A stretch of DNA of 64,000 nt from Achromobacter deleyi. Lineage in GTDB: Bacteria > Pseudomonadota > Gammaproteobacteria > Burkholderiales > Burkholderiaceae_B. The stretch is from assembly GCF_016127315.1 (NCBI RefSeq), contig NZ_CP065997.1, positions 2,604,001-2,668,000 of the forward strand, written 5' to 3'. The translations under genes were made by a program, and so were the position numbers. Each line of letters begins with the position of its first letter. Positions within the stretch are counted from its first letter, which is position 1. The notes below the pieces were generated by a model that made no database searches, was not told the origin of the DNA, and worked only from the letters and a program-made list of their open reading frames with translations. Shown piece by piece: positions 54,473 through 64,000 of this stretch.

Positions 54473-55740
54473 GCCGCCACCGCGGACAGCGCCGCGGCCT
54501 GTGACTGGATGCCGCGCACCACGTCCAGCGCGCTGGCCACGCCGTCTTCGTGGAAGCCCCAGCCCCAATAGGCGCCCGCGTACCAGCAGCGCTGGTGGCC
54601 GGAGATCTCGTCGCGGCGCGCCTGGGCGGCCACGGACGCCAGTGTGTGGACCGGGTGGTGGTAGCGCATGCGGGCCAGCACCCGCGCCGGATCGATGGCG
54701 TCGCCGCGATTGAGCGTGACGATGAACGGCTGGCGCGATTGCAGGCCCTGCAGGAGGTTCATGCAGTAGCTGACCGAGCACGGCGCCGACGGATCGGCCG
54801 GCACGTAGGCATTCCACGCCGCCCAGGCCTTGGGGTGGCGCGGCAGCAGGCGCGCATCGGTGTGCAGCACGACGTCGTTGTGCTGATAGGTGATCGCGCC
54901 CAGCACCTCGCGCTCGGCGGCGCTGGGCGCGGCCAGCAGCTTCAGGGCCTGGTCGCTGTGGCAGGCGAACACCACCTGGTCGTAGCGCGGCCGGCCCTCG
55001 CACGAGGCCAGGGTGACGCCGTCCGCCTGGCGCGTGACCTGGTACACCGGGCAGTTCAGGCGCACCCGCACGTTCCAGCGTTCGCGCAGCGCGCGGATAT
55101 AGCTGCTGGAGCCGCCCTGCACCACGCGCCATTGGGGCCGCGGATCGACTTGCAGCATCTGGTGGTTGGCCATGAACTGCACCAGGTAGCGCGCCGGGAA
55201 CTCCAGGATGCGCGCGGCGGGCGACGACCACAGCGCCGACGCCATCGGGATCAGGTGGTTGGCCTGGAACGCCTGGCCGTAGCGGCGCCGCGCCAGGTAC
55301 TCGCCCAGCGTCGGGCCGGGTTCGTCGCCGGCCAGCAGCGCCGGCGCCTCGCGGTAAAAGCGCAGCAGGTCGCGCACCATGCCCAGGAAGCGCGGCGACA
55401 GCAGGTTGCGGCGCTGGCAGAACAGGGTGTCGAGCGAGGTCGCGTTGTATTCCAGGCCGCCGGCCTCCTGGTGTACCGAGAAGCTCATGGTGGTGGGCTG
55501 CGAGCGCACGCCCAGCTCGTCCAGCATGGCCGTGAAATGCGGGTAGTTGACCGGGTTGTGCACGATGAAGCCGCTGTCCACCGCGTAGCGGCGGCCGTCC
55601 TGCTCGACGTCGTGGGTGTGGGTGTGGCCGCCCAGGTAGTCGTTGGCTTCGTACAGCGTCACGTCATGGTCCTGGCCCAGCTTCCAGGCGCAGACCAGTC
55701 CCGCGATGCCCGAACCGATGATGGCGATGCGCATGGTCAT
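54469..55740 (-). CDS. FAD-dependent oxidoreductase (amine oxidase/desaturase type)
   Basis: 423 residues. Rossmann FAD motif IIGSGIAGLVCAWKLGQDHDVTLYEANDYLGGHTHTHD and conserved region VDSGFIVHNPVNYPHFTAMLDELGV. The ATG at 55740 overlaps the upstream desaturase stop. C-terminal CWYAGAYWGWGFHEDGVASALDV closes the FAD fold. The same triple (FAD oxidoreductase, DUF1365, CFA methyltransferase) occurs at Rv0447c-Rv0449c and in furan-fatty-acid-producing bacteria, where the flavoenzyme introduces a further double bond next to the methyl group. Confidence 0.92.
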   Translation of the reverse strand: MTMRIAIIGSGIAGLVCAWKLGQDHDVTLYEANDYLGGHTHTHDVEQDGRRYAVDSGFIVHNPVNYPHFTAMLDELGVRSQPTTMSFSVHQEAGGLEYNATSLDTLFCQRRNLLSPRFLGMVRDLLRFYREAPALLAGDEPGPTLGEYLARRRYGQAFQANHLIPMASALWSSPAARILEFPARYLVQFMANHQMLQVDPRPQWRVVQGGSSSYIRALRERWNVRVRLNCPVYQVTRQADGVTLASCEGRPRYDQVVFACHSDQALKLLAAPSAAEREVLGAITYQHNDVVLHTDARLLPRHPKAWAAWNAYVPADPSAPCSVSYCMNLLQGLQSRQPFIVTLNRGDAIDPARVLARMRYHHPVHTLASVAAQARRDEISGHQRCWYAGAYWGWGFHEDGVASALDVVRGIQSQAAALSAVAA

Positions 55741-56669
55741 TCCTTGGCGCGCGCCAGCACCCAGGCCGGCACGGGTTTCAGGTCCCAGATCAGGCCGGTG
55801 GCCGCCAGCAGGCGCAGGCCGTACCAGGTGAGGTCGATTTCGCGGGCGCGAAAGCCCTGGCGCGCCGAACCGGGATAGAAATGGTGGTTGTTGTGCCAGC
55901 CTTCGCCGAAGGTCAGCAGCGCCAGCCAGGCGTTGTTGCGGCTGTCGTCGGCGGTGTCGTAGCGGCGCTTGCCGTAGCAGTGCGCCAGCGAATTGATGGT
56001 GACGGTGGCGTGGAACAGCGCCACGGTCGAGATGAAGAAGCCCCACACCAGCATCTGCGGTCCGCTGGTGCCCAGGCCGGGAGCCAGGCGTTCGAGCGCG
56101 GCGCCCAGGGCGTAGCACAGCAGCGCCAGCGCGATGGGCACGGCGGCGTCGAAGCGGTCCAGCCAGCGCAGTTCGCGGTAGCGGCGCAGGTCCGGCACGC
56201 GGGCCAGGTCGGTGGCGAAGGCGCGCGGCGTCAGGAACCACCCCATGTGGCTCCACCAGAAGCCATGGCGGGCCGGCGAGTGCAGGTCCTGGTCGTCGTC
56301 CGCGTGGCGGTGATGGTGGCGGTGATGGGCGGCCCACCACAGCGGGCCGCGCTGGGCGCACGAGGCGCCGAGGATGGCGAAGACCAGCTGCATGGTGCGC
56401 GACGTGCGGAAGGTGCGGTGCGAGAAATAGCGGTGGTAGAAGCCGGTCAGGGCGAACATGCGCAGGGCGTAGAGCGCCGCCGCCACGGCCAGCGCCACCG
56501 GCGATACGCCGGTCCACGCCACGCCCAGGCAGCCCGCGTGCAGCAGCGCGAAGGGCAGGGCGCGGGTCCAGTCGATACGGTCGGGCGGGCCGCCAGGCGC
56601 GCCCGCCGCCTGGGTGTCGACCCAGCGGCGCATCGAGGCGGTCCAGCGAGAGAGTTCGGGGCGCATCAT
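55737..56669 (-). CDS. membrane fatty-acid (acyl) desaturase
   Basis: 310 residues. All three His boxes: HRYFSH (79-84), HHRHHH (115-120) and HNNHH in the GEGWHNNHHFYPG segment, as in the delta-9 acyl-CoA/acyl-lipid desaturase family with a di-iron site. About four membrane helices. The ATG at 56669 has AGGA upstream; the frame is open further without a site. An ECF-type promoter lies 27 bp upstream, so it opens a transcription unit of eight genes. Confidence 0.93.
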   Translation of the reverse strand: MMRPELSRWTASMRRWVDTQAAGAPGGPPDRIDWTRALPFALLHAGCLGVAWTGVSPVALAVAAALYALRMFALTGFYHRYFSHRTFRTSRTMQLVFAILGASCAQRGPLWWAAHHRHHHRHADDDQDLHSPARHGFWWSHMGWFLTPRAFATDLARVPDLRRYRELRWLDRFDAAVPIALALLCYALGAALERLAPGLGTSGPQMLVWGFFISTVALFHATVTINSLAHCYGKRRYDTADDSRNNAWLALLTFGEGWHNNHHFYPGSARQGFRAREIDLTWYGLRLLAATGLIWDLKPVPAWVLARAKE

Positions 56670-56695
56670 CGTGTCCTGTTCAAGGCTTGCGGGGA

Positions 56696-56723
56696 TATAC
56701 GGGCGGGCGCGCCGGCTGGATGC
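56696..56723 (-). promoter_or_regulatory. ECF-type promoter before the desaturase gene
   Basis: On the minus strand: -35 GCATCC (56718-56723), 17-bp spacer, -10 GTATA (56696-56700). The same hexamer, spacer and -10 occur before the esterase gene (58433-58460). Predicted transcript start near 56688, about 20 nt before the ATG. Confidence 0.65.
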
Positions 56724-56737
56724 GTTGGTAAAAACCC

Positions 56738-57508
56738 TTAGTCGCAACGCCCCGTCAGCGGCGTGGCCGCGGCGGCGTCCATGTCTTGCTGCGTGGGCGG
56801 GGCCAGCTCGGCGTCGGCGGGGAATTCGATCCGCACGGTCTGCGTGCCGCCGTTGCCGTCGCGCAGGTTGCTGGGCCCTTCGAAGCGGCGCAGGCGCCGG
56901 CTGTCGCGGTCGTAGGTCACGCGCAGCGGGGGCGCGGCGAAGCCGTACCAGGCATCGAGCCGCAGCCGGAACATGCGCTGGCCCGGCTCCGGCGAGTCGC
57001 GCACCTGGACCTCCAGCGGCACCCAGGCCAACCGGCTGGGCACCAGGAATTGCAGGGGCGCGGCGGGCGCGTCCCAGTGCGTGCCCAGCCAGGCGTCGAA
57101 GCCGGCGTCGATCACGGGGTCCGCGACCGCCGGCAGCTTCTGGCTCTGCATGGCGGCGCTGGCGCGGGCCTGCATGTAGACGTGACGTTCGCCGTCGCGG
57201 CGGCTGGCGCCCTCGCGGTAGCCGTCGCGCTGGTCAAACAGCGCGAAATCGGGCGCGGGATCGTCGACGCCGCCCCGCACCCATTTGCGCGCGAAGGCGG
57301 CGCCGTCCGGACAGCGGTACAGCACCAGCCGGGTCTGCCGCGCGCCGTCCCTGACGACCCAGTGCTCTTCGCGGTAGCGCTCGGCGCCGCCGTGGGGGGC
57401 ATAGGCGTAGCCCAGGTAATGCTCGTTGGCCGCCCGGGTGACCAGCGGCGCCAGCGGCAGGATCAGGGCAAGCAGCAGAGCCAGCGGCAGGTCGGGGCGC
57501 ATGGTCAT
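56738..57508 (-). CDS. secreted protein of unknown function
   Basis: 256 residues. Signal peptide LALLLALILPLAPLVTRAA. I do not recognise the family. The body is predicted beta-rich, with many charged residues (DQRDGYREGASRRDGERHVYMQARAS). The sequence QSQKLPAVADPVIDAGFDAWLGTHWD lies mid-protein. It overlaps the upstream esterase gene by 4 nt and ends just before the desaturase promoter. Within a lipid-modification locus it is probably periplasmic. Confidence 0.75.
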   Translation of the reverse strand: MTMRPDLPLALLLALILPLAPLVTRAANEHYLGYAYAPHGGAERYREEHWVVRDGARQTRLVLYRCPDGAAFARKWVRGGVDDPAPDFALFDQRDGYREGASRRDGERHVYMQARASAAMQSQKLPAVADPVIDAGFDAWLGTHWDAPAAPLQFLVPSRLAWVPLEVQVRDSPEPGQRMFRLRLDAWYGFAAPPLRVTYDRDSRRLRRFEGPSNLRDGNGGTQTVRIEFPADAELAPPTQQDMDAAAATPLTGRCD

Positions 57509-58404
57509 TCTCCTGGGGAGGGGGCGCAGGGGCGGGCCACGAAGGCGGCGATGTCGTCCAGCACCGGCGCGCGCCAGCGCAGGGGCCGCGCCAGCGCGCC
57601 GACCAGCAGCTTGTGGCCGAGGCCGGGGTATTCGACCAGGCGCGCGCAGGCCCCCGCGGCGCGCAGGTCGCGCGCCAGGGCGGCGCTGTTGCGTTGCGGG
57701 TCCACCTCGGTGTCGGCGGCGCCGGTCAACAGCAGGCCCGGCGGGGCCGCGGCGCTGGCGTGGCGGATGGGCTGCGAATCGGCCGGCGTGTCGGGGAACA
57801 GGAAGACCGGCCGCACGTCGCGCGCGGTGATCGGCAGGAAGTCGTAGGGGCCGGCCAGGCCGATCCAGCCGGCCAGCGTGCCCGGCGCGGAGCCGGCCTC
57901 CCGCAGCCAGCGCGGGTCCAGCGCCAGCATGGCGGCGAGGTAGCCGCCGGCGCTGTGGCCGGCCACGAACACCCGGCCCGGGTCGCCGCCATAGGCGCCG
58001 ATATGCCGCTGCGTCCAGGCCACCGCCAGCGCGGCGTCCTGCAGGAACGCCGGGTAGGCGGCTTCGGGGTAGAGGCGGTAGTCGGCGATGACGGCAATGA
58101 TGCCGCGCGAGGCCAGCGCGTCGCCGGCGAAGCGGTAGTCGGCGCGTTCGCCGCTGCGCCAGCTGCCGCCGTAGAAGAACACCACCACCGGCGCGCCGGC
58201 GGCGTCCGGCGGCGCGTAGAGGTCCAGGCGCTGGCGCGGCAGCGGGCCATAGGCCAGCCCGGACGTGGCGCGGCTGGCGCCGTCCGGCACGGCGCCGTTG
58301 AGCAGGGTCAGGGGCGAGCAGGCGGCCAGCAGGCACAGCGCCAGGCCGGCCACCAGCAGCATTTCGAGCAGGCCGCGCGGGCCCGGGCCGATCCAGGAAG
58401 ACAT
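57505..58404 (-). CDS. secreted alpha/beta hydrolase (BD-FAE/carboxylesterase type), lipoprotein
   Basis: 299 residues. Signal with lipobox LLAAC, so probably a lipoprotein. Esterase features: VVVFFYGGSWRSGERADYRFAGDALASRG (oxyanion HGG-like region, here YGG), nucleophile FVAGHSAGGYLAAM, and a His in YPGLGHKLLVG. This is the hormone-sensitive-lipase-like secreted esterase family. It starts the operon opened by the promoter at 58433-58460 and overlaps the unknown secreted protein gene. Confidence 0.9.
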   Translation of the reverse strand: MSSWIGPGPRGLLEMLLVAGLALCLLAACSPLTLLNGAVPDGASRATSGLAYGPLPRQRLDLYAPPDAAGAPVVVFFYGGSWRSGERADYRFAGDALASRGIIAVIADYRLYPEAAYPAFLQDAALAVAWTQRHIGAYGGDPGRVFVAGHSAGGYLAAMLALDPRWLREAGSAPGTLAGWIGLAGPYDFLPITARDVRPVFLFPDTPADSQPIRHASAAAPPGLLLTGAADTEVDPQRNSAALARDLRAAGACARLVEYPGLGHKLLVGALARPLRWRAPVLDDIAAFVARPCAPSPGE

Positions 58405-58432
58405 GGGGTGCTCCGCAACGGGGACACCCCTC

Positions 58433-58460
58433 TATACGGGCCCGGGCCCGCGTTGGATGC
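58433..58460 (-). promoter_or_regulatory. ECF-type promoter before the esterase gene
   Basis: On the minus strand: -35 GCATCC (58455-58460), 17-bp spacer, -10 GTATA (58433-58437). Identical hexamer and spacing to the promoter at 56696-56723. It fits between the anti-sigma stop and the esterase start. Confidence 0.65.
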
Positions 58461-58463
58461 GGC

Positions 58464-59135
58464 TCAGATCTTCAGCACGTCGCCGCTCATGATGACCGGC
58501 CCGGTGGGCGCGCCGGTGGGCGAGCCGCCCGGCGGTTCCAGCGTGATGGCCAGTTGCTGGACGCCGGCCAGGCCCTGGGCGCGGCGCAGCGCCGTCAGGC
58601 CTTCGGGCGACACCAGCCCGACCGACTGCGGCGCCTGGCCGGGCGGGATGGCCCAGAGCTCCAGCGCCTTGCCGCCAGCGCGCGTGGCCAGGTTCTGCAG
58701 CGCCTGGATACGCAGGCCGCCGGCTTCGTCGGCGCGCACCACCAGCATGGCCTGGGCTTCGGGGCTTTGCAGCACGGCCATCAGTTGCGCGCGGGCGGCG
58801 CGGTCCACCTGCATGGGGTAGATGACGACGCCGGCCACCAGCAGGGCGGCCAGCGCGCCGCTGGCGATGCGCCAGAACGCCAGGCCGCGCCACCAGGGGG
58901 CGGCGCCGGGGCGCAGGCGCGATTCGATGGCGCGCCAGACGCGGCCCGGCGGCGTCCTGCCCGGCAGCGACCAGAGCAAGGGGTAGATGTCGTCTTCCCA
59001 GCCGCGCACCTGCCGGCGCAGGTTGGCATCGGCGGCCATCAGGCCCTCGAAGCGGCGGCGGGCGCCGCCCCGCATGGCGCCCGAGACATAGTCGGCCGCC
59101 AGCCGGGCGCGCAATTGCGGATCGCGGTAGTTCAT
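58464..59135 (-). CDS. RskA-type anti-sigma factor
   Basis: 223 residues. N-terminal sigma-binding region (about 1-75) lacks the HxxxCxxC zinc motif of ZAS anti-sigmas; one membrane helix follows (WRIASGALAALLVAGVVIYPM, about 82-105) and then a periplasmic domain (LVVRADEAGGLRIQALQNLATRAGGKALELWAIPPGQAPQSVGLVSPEG), the RskA C-terminal pattern. So it is the anti-sigma of SigK-like factors and senses a periplasmic signal. The ATG at 59135 overlaps the sigma stop (ATGA); a GTG at 59144 is less likely. Confidence 0.9.
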   Translation of the reverse strand: MNYRDPQLRARLAADYVSGAMRGGARRRFEGLMAADANLRRQVRGWEDDIYPLLWSLPGRTPPGRVWRAIESRLRPGAAPWWRGLAFWRIASGALAALLVAGVVIYPMQVDRAARAQLMAVLQSPEAQAMLVVRADEAGGLRIQALQNLATRAGGKALELWAIPPGQAPQSVGLVSPEGLTALRRAQGLAGVQQLAITLEPPGGSPTGAPTGPVIMSGDVLKI

Positions 59136-59677
59136 GACAGGCACCTCTTGAGCCGTTCCATGCCCCGCCGCACCCAGCTCTTGATCGTGCCCAGCGGCGC
59201 CTGCAGGCGGCGGGCGATCTCGCCGTGGCTCAGGTCGTCGAAGAAGGACAGCGCGATGGCCGTGCGCTGCTGGCCTTCCAGCTGCTTGAGGCAGTCGGCC
59301 AGGCGCCGGGCGTCCTGGTCGGTCTGCAGGCGCTCGAAGGGGCCGGGCGCGTCATCCGCCCAGGCCAGCGTCAGTTCGCCGTCGGCGTCCGGGCGCTCCA
59401 GGTCCGGCCTGCGCAGCAGGTCGATACAGCGGTTGCGCACGATGCGGGTCATCCAGGTCATGACTTGGCTCTGTTCCGAAGAATAGCGGGCGGCGTTGCG
59501 CCAGATATTGATGAAGCTGTCCTGGAGGACTTCTTCCGCCCAGTCGCTTCGTCGCAATATACGGACGGCGAGGGCAAACAGATGCGGGGACGTTTGACGA
59601 TAGAGTTCGGCCAGCGCGGATTCCTGGCCGCGCGCGCAATCCTGTATCAGGGCCTGCAGACGTATCGGGTCGGGCAT
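59132..59677 (-). CDS. ECF RNA polymerase sigma factor (SigK-like)
   Basis: 181 residues. Sigma region 2 (ALAELYRQTSPHLFALAVRILRRSDWAEEVLQDSFINIWRNAARYSSEQSQVMTWMTRIVRNRCIDLLRR) recognises the -10; region 4 (LEGQQRTAIALSFFDDLSHGEIARRLQAPLGTIKSWVRRGMERLKRCL) recognises the -35. It is paired with an RskA-type anti-sigma. The likely regulon includes the adjacent lipid locus; the two matching GCATCC-N17-GTATA promoters support this. No such promoter is seen upstream of the sigma gene. Confidence 0.93.
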   Translation of the reverse strand: MPDPIRLQALIQDCARGQESALAELYRQTSPHLFALAVRILRRSDWAEEVLQDSFINIWRNAARYSSEQSQVMTWMTRIVRNRCIDLLRRPDLERPDADGELTLAWADDAPGPFERLQTDQDARRLADCLKQLEGQQRTAIALSFFDDLSHGEIARRLQAPLGTIKSWVRRGMERLKRCLS

Positions 59678-59870
59678 GAAGAATATCCGGGGTCACATTG
59701 GGGTGCGGCCGCAGAGTGCGCGGAAGGGGGGCGGCGGCGGAACGCGCCGCGGCACCATGGCGACATACTACCGAAAACTCCGGCGTCGTTGCGCGGTCCA
59801 GGTCCCCGATCCGGCGATGCGCGCCGCCTTGGCCCGGGCGCGCGGGGCTCATGGGGCGCGGGGCCGGGCC

Positions 59871-61007
59871 TCAACCCTGAGCGGTCGACGCCTGTCGTGG
59901 CAGCGCCACGCGGAAGCGGGTGATGCCGTCGCGCGATTCGGCGCTGATGCGGCCGCCATGCGATTGCGCGACCTGCTGCGCGATGAACAGCCCCAGGCCC
60001 AGGCCGCGATGGCCGCCGGCCGGCCGCACGCCGCTGCGGAACGGATTGAACAGCTGCGGCAGCAGCTCCGCGGGGATGCTGCCGCCGTTGCTGACCGTGA
60101 CCACGACCCGGTCGGCGGCGGAACCATCCACCTCGATCCGCACCGGCACGTCGCGGGCGCCATGGTGCAGGGCGTTGCCGAGCAGATTGGCCAGCACCTG
60201 CGCGATGCGCTCGCCGTCCCACTCGCCGATCGGGTCGCCATGGAATTCGGCGTCGATGTCGCGCTCGGCGAAGCCGGTGCGCAATTCGTCCAGCGTGCGG
60301 TTGACCAGCGTGTCCATGCCGATGCGCGCCGGCGTCAGCGCCAGCCCGCCGGCCTGGCGGATGCGCGTCACGTCGAGCAGGTCCTCGATCAGGTGCTTCA
60401 TGCGCTCACTGCTTTGCAGCATGCGCTGCGCCAGGCTGACGACGCGGGCGTCGCCGCCCTGGCGCTCCAGCATCGACGCGCCCATGATGACGGCCTGCAG
60501 CGGCGTGCGCAGGTCATGGCCCAGCACCGCCATGAACATGTCGTTGACCCGCAGGGCCTCGGTGCGCGCTTCCAGCTGCTGCGCCAGCGCGCGCCGGCGT
60601 TCGTGCAACTCGAAGAACACGTTCGCCTTGCTGCGCAGCATGTAGGGGTCGACCGGCTTGTAGAGGAAGTCCACCGCGCCGCTCTCGTAGCCGCGGAACT
60701 GCCAGTTCTGTTCGCGCGAGCCGGCGGTGATGAAGATCAGCGGAATGTGGCGGGTGCGTTCGCTGCCGCGGATCAGTTCGGCCAGCTCGAAGCCGTTCAT
60801 GTCGGGCATCTGCACGTCGAGCAGCGCCAGCGCCACGTCGGGATGGTTCAGCAGCAGTTCCAGCGCCTGCGGGCCCGACTGCGCTTTCAGAACCTCGACC
60901 CGGTCGCTCGCCAGCAGCGCTTCCAGCGCCACCAGGTTCTCGGGCACGTCGTCGACCAACAGGCACTTGATGCGGTCGTCCGAGGGTTTGGCGGATGTCA
61001 ATATCAT
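59871..61007 (-). CDS. REC-histidine kinase, soluble
   Basis: 378 residues. N-terminal receiver domain with phosphoacceptor D64 (ALLDVQMPDMNGFELAELI) and K117. Kinase core follows: H-box GHDLRTPLQAVIMGASML with H164, N-box LANLLGNALHHGARD and HRGLGLGLFIAQQVAQSHGG. No membrane helix, so cytosolic. In clusters with a hybrid kinase, CheR and CheB, it probably takes phosphate from the large kinase. It is the last gene of the module; 21-bp gap to CheB. Confidence 0.92.
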   Translation of the reverse strand: MILTSAKPSDDRIKCLLVDDVPENLVALEALLASDRVEVLKAQSGPQALELLLNHPDVALALLDVQMPDMNGFELAELIRGSERTRHIPLIFITAGSREQNWQFRGYESGAVDFLYKPVDPYMLRSKANVFFELHERRRALAQQLEARTEALRVNDMFMAVLGHDLRTPLQAVIMGASMLERQGGDARVVSLAQRMLQSSERMKHLIEDLLDVTRIRQAGGLALTPARIGMDTLVNRTLDELRTGFAERDIDAEFHGDPIGEWDGERIAQVLANLLGNALHHGARDVPVRIEVDGSAADRVVVTVSNGGSIPAELLPQLFNPFRSGVRPAGGHRGLGLGLFIAQQVAQSHGGRISAESRDGITRFRVALPRQASTAQG

Positions 61008-61028
61008 GGTGTCGTGGGGTTGGGGAGT

Positions 61029-61640
61029 TCAGGGGTGCGGCTGCGCGGGCTGTTGTGACAGCAGCGCCGCGATGGCGGCGGGCGCCAGGACTTCGGCGGC
61101 GTCGATGCGGGCCAGGGCGGCGTCGGGCATGGCCCGCATGGCGGCGGTGTCCGGCGCCTGGACCACGGCGCGGCCGCCCGCGGCGTGGATGGCGGCCAGG
61201 CCGGCGGCGCCGTCCTCGTTGGCGCCCGACAGCAGCACGCCCAGCAGCCGTTCGCCATAGCCGTCGGCGGCGGACTGGAACAGCACGTCGATCGACGGCC
61301 GCGAGAAATGCACCAGCGGGCCGATCGACAGCGCCAGCCGCGGTCCGCGGTCGACCAGCAGGTGGTAGTCGGGCGGCGCGAAATACACGTGGCCCGGCCG
61401 GACGGGCTGCTGGTCCTCGGCCTCGCACAGCGGCAGCGCGCAACGGTCGCGGAAGATGTCGACCAGCAGGCTGCGGCGGTCGCGCGGCAGGTGCAGCAGC
61501 ACGATCACGGCCGCGCGCAGGCCGGCCGGCAGGGCGGGCATCAGCAGGTTCAGGACCTCGATGGCGCCCGACGAGCCGCCGATGACGATGGCGTCCCAGG
61601 CGAGCGCCGCGTCGCGGCGATCCGGCGTCGGGGCGCTCAC
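61029..61640 (-). CDS. CheB-type methylesterase without receiver domain
   Basis: 203 residues; the catalytic half only. Triad: S23 (VIGGSSGAIEVL), H50 (VLLHLPRDRR) and D143 (LSGANEDGAAGL). The N-terminal REC domain of classical CheB is missing. The GTG at 61640 overlaps the CheR stop (GTGA); the frame is open much further only as shadow. With the adjacent CheR, it presumably reverses glutamate methylation on an unidentified partner, perhaps the hybrid kinase rather than a chemoreceptor. Confidence 0.9.
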   Translation of the reverse strand: MSAPTPDRRDAALAWDAIVIGGSSGAIEVLNLLMPALPAGLRAAVIVLLHLPRDRRSLLVDIFRDRCALPLCEAEDQQPVRPGHVYFAPPDYHLLVDRGPRLALSIGPLVHFSRPSIDVLFQSAADGYGERLLGVLLSGANEDGAAGLAAIHAAGGRAVVQAPDTAAMRAMPDAALARIDAAEVLAPAAIAALLSQQPAQPHP

Positions 61641-62482
61641 AGGCCGGCCTTCTTGCGGTAGATGCGGTCTTCGAGCACGAAGTCGTCGAAGCCGTCGGCC
61701 TGGGCGGAAAAGCGCACCGACTCGCGCGAACCCAGGCCCATGAAGCCGCGATGCACCAGCGCGTCGTGGAACAGGCGCAGCGCGCGGTCCTGCAGGTCGC
61801 GCTCGAAATAGATGAGCACGTTGCGGCACGACACCAGGTGCACTTCGGCGAACACGCTGTCGGTGGCCAGGCTGTGGTCGGAGAACACCATGTGCTCGCG
61901 CAGCCGCTTGTCGAACACCACGCGGCCGTAGCGCGCGGTGTAGTAGTCGGACAGCGAGCTGCGGCTGCCGGACTGGGCGTGGTTGCTGGTGAAGGCGGCG
62001 ACCCGCTCCAGGTCGAACACGCCCTGTTCGGCCGCGCGCAGCGCATGCGGGTTGATGTCGGTCGCGTAGATCAGGGCGCGGTCCAGCAGGCCTTCCTCGT
62101 GCAGCAGGATGGCGAGCGAATAGACTTCCTCGCCGGCGCTGCAGCCGGCCACCCACACCTTGATCGAAGGGTAGGTGCGCAGGATCGGCACCACTTCGCG
62201 GCGCAGCGCCAGGAAGTAGCTGGGGTCGCGGAACATGTCGCTGACCTGCACTGTCAGGAATTGCAGCAGGCCGGTGAACACCGAGGGCTCGTGCAGCACG
62301 CGGTCCTGCAGCTGCGACAGGGTCTTGCAGCTGAAGTGCGACAGCGCGCTCTGCAGGCGGCGCTTGAGCGAGGCCTGCGCATAGGCGCGGAAATCGTAGT
62401 GGTACTGGTGGTAGATCGCGTCGAGCAGCAGCCGCTGCTCGATATCCTCGGTATGCGCCTTGTTCGGTGGGGACTGGGGCAT
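61637..62482 (-). CDS. CheR-type SAM-dependent methyltransferase
   Basis: 281 residues. N-terminal helical domain, then SAM-binding VWVAGCSAGEEVYSLAILLHEEGLLDRALIYATDINPHAL and CRNVLIYFERDLQDRALRLFHDAL, the CheR core. Neighbouring genes are a CheB esterase and two kinases rather than chemoreceptors or CheA/CheW. Starts 15 bp after the hybrid kinase stop. Confidence 0.93.
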   Translation of the reverse strand: MPQSPPNKAHTEDIEQRLLLDAIYHQYHYDFRAYAQASLKRRLQSALSHFSCKTLSQLQDRVLHEPSVFTGLLQFLTVQVSDMFRDPSYFLALRREVVPILRTYPSIKVWVAGCSAGEEVYSLAILLHEEGLLDRALIYATDINPHALRAAEQGVFDLERVAAFTSNHAQSGSRSSLSDYYTARYGRVVFDKRLREHMVFSDHSLATDSVFAEVHLVSCRNVLIYFERDLQDRALRLFHDALVHRGFMGLGSRESVRFSAQADGFDDFVLEDRIYRKKAGL

Positions 62483-62497
62483 GGTCGCGGGGCCGCG

Positions 62498-64000
<1,503 letters not shown>

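Noticed and set aside
59678..59870. Search for a GCATCC-N17-GTATA promoter upstream of the sigma gene
   Set aside because: No match; a CAACGA-N17-GTATGT pair can be read on the minus strand but differs at the -35 hexamer, so I do not call it.

Overview
The window is high-GC DNA packed with genes; no gene-free stretch exceeds about 210 bp. Two periplasmic Bug-type (TctC) solute receptors, many LysR/GntR/TetR/AraC regulators and stand-alone catabolic operons suggest a betaproteobacterium of the Bordetella/Achromobacter kind (family Alcaligenaceae); this is inference from gene content. I see no rRNA, tRNA, CRISPR array, insertion sequence or prophage.

Left part (1-15.4 kb), accessory catabolism. 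The tail of an alpha/beta hydrolase faces a Bug receptor and its GntR regulator, with two matching operator-like sites. Next comes a minus-strand operon (Bug receptor, carboxymuconolactone-decarboxylase-like protein, ornithine-cyclodeaminase-like protein, gentisate-dioxygenase-like bicupin, DapA-family lyase, small unknown). Divergent from it is an unusual protein: a DNA-binding helix-turn-helix fused to a citrate-synthase fold that has lost most catalytic residues. A ThDP enzyme/aldehyde dehydrogenase pair, an SDR with a divergent AraC regulator, and a small cupin follow. A 35-bp element or its TTGATT-N3-AATCAA core recurs before the Bug operon, the aldehyde dehydrogenase and the cupin. I propose that these form one regulon, with the citrate-synthase-like protein as candidate regulator.

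15.4-28.6 kb: an operon of NAD-kinase-like protein, split glycine decarboxylase subunits (GcvPA/GcvPB) and a luciferase-like monooxygenase, under a TetR gene with three tandem operator copies; LysR/EamA exporter pair; a lipoprotein hydrolase; a CLC chloride channel followed by a YdeP-type molybdopterin oxidoreductase; a VOC protein.

28.7-39.7 kb, signalling and export: a sensor kinase and an NtrC-type sigma-54 activator, followed by a large inverted repeat and a near-consensus sigma-54 promoter before a secreted two-repeat protein; a DUF486 protein and MFS transporter; a BLUF-EAL blue-light/c-di-GMP protein; a TetR-Bcr/CflA efflux pair; SDR/LysR.

39.1-49.5 kb: a ferric-siderophore uptake locus with TetR regulator, two fused ABC permease-ATPases, two FecCD permeases, an ATPase, a lipoprotein binding protein and a TonB-dependent receptor. 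There are no siderophore synthesis genes, so it may serve imported siderophores.

49.5-59.7 kb: an ECF sigma/RskA-type anti-sigma pair heading a lipid-modification locus (secreted esterase, unknown secreted protein, desaturase, FAD oxidoreductase, DUF1365, two CFA-type methyltransferases, DUF2878, DUF1295, lipocalin). It resembles the Mycobacterium tuberculosis sigK locus, and two internal promoters share identical -35/-10 hexamers and spacing. The right end (59.9-64 kb) is a CheR/CheB/hybrid-kinase signalling module that runs off the window.
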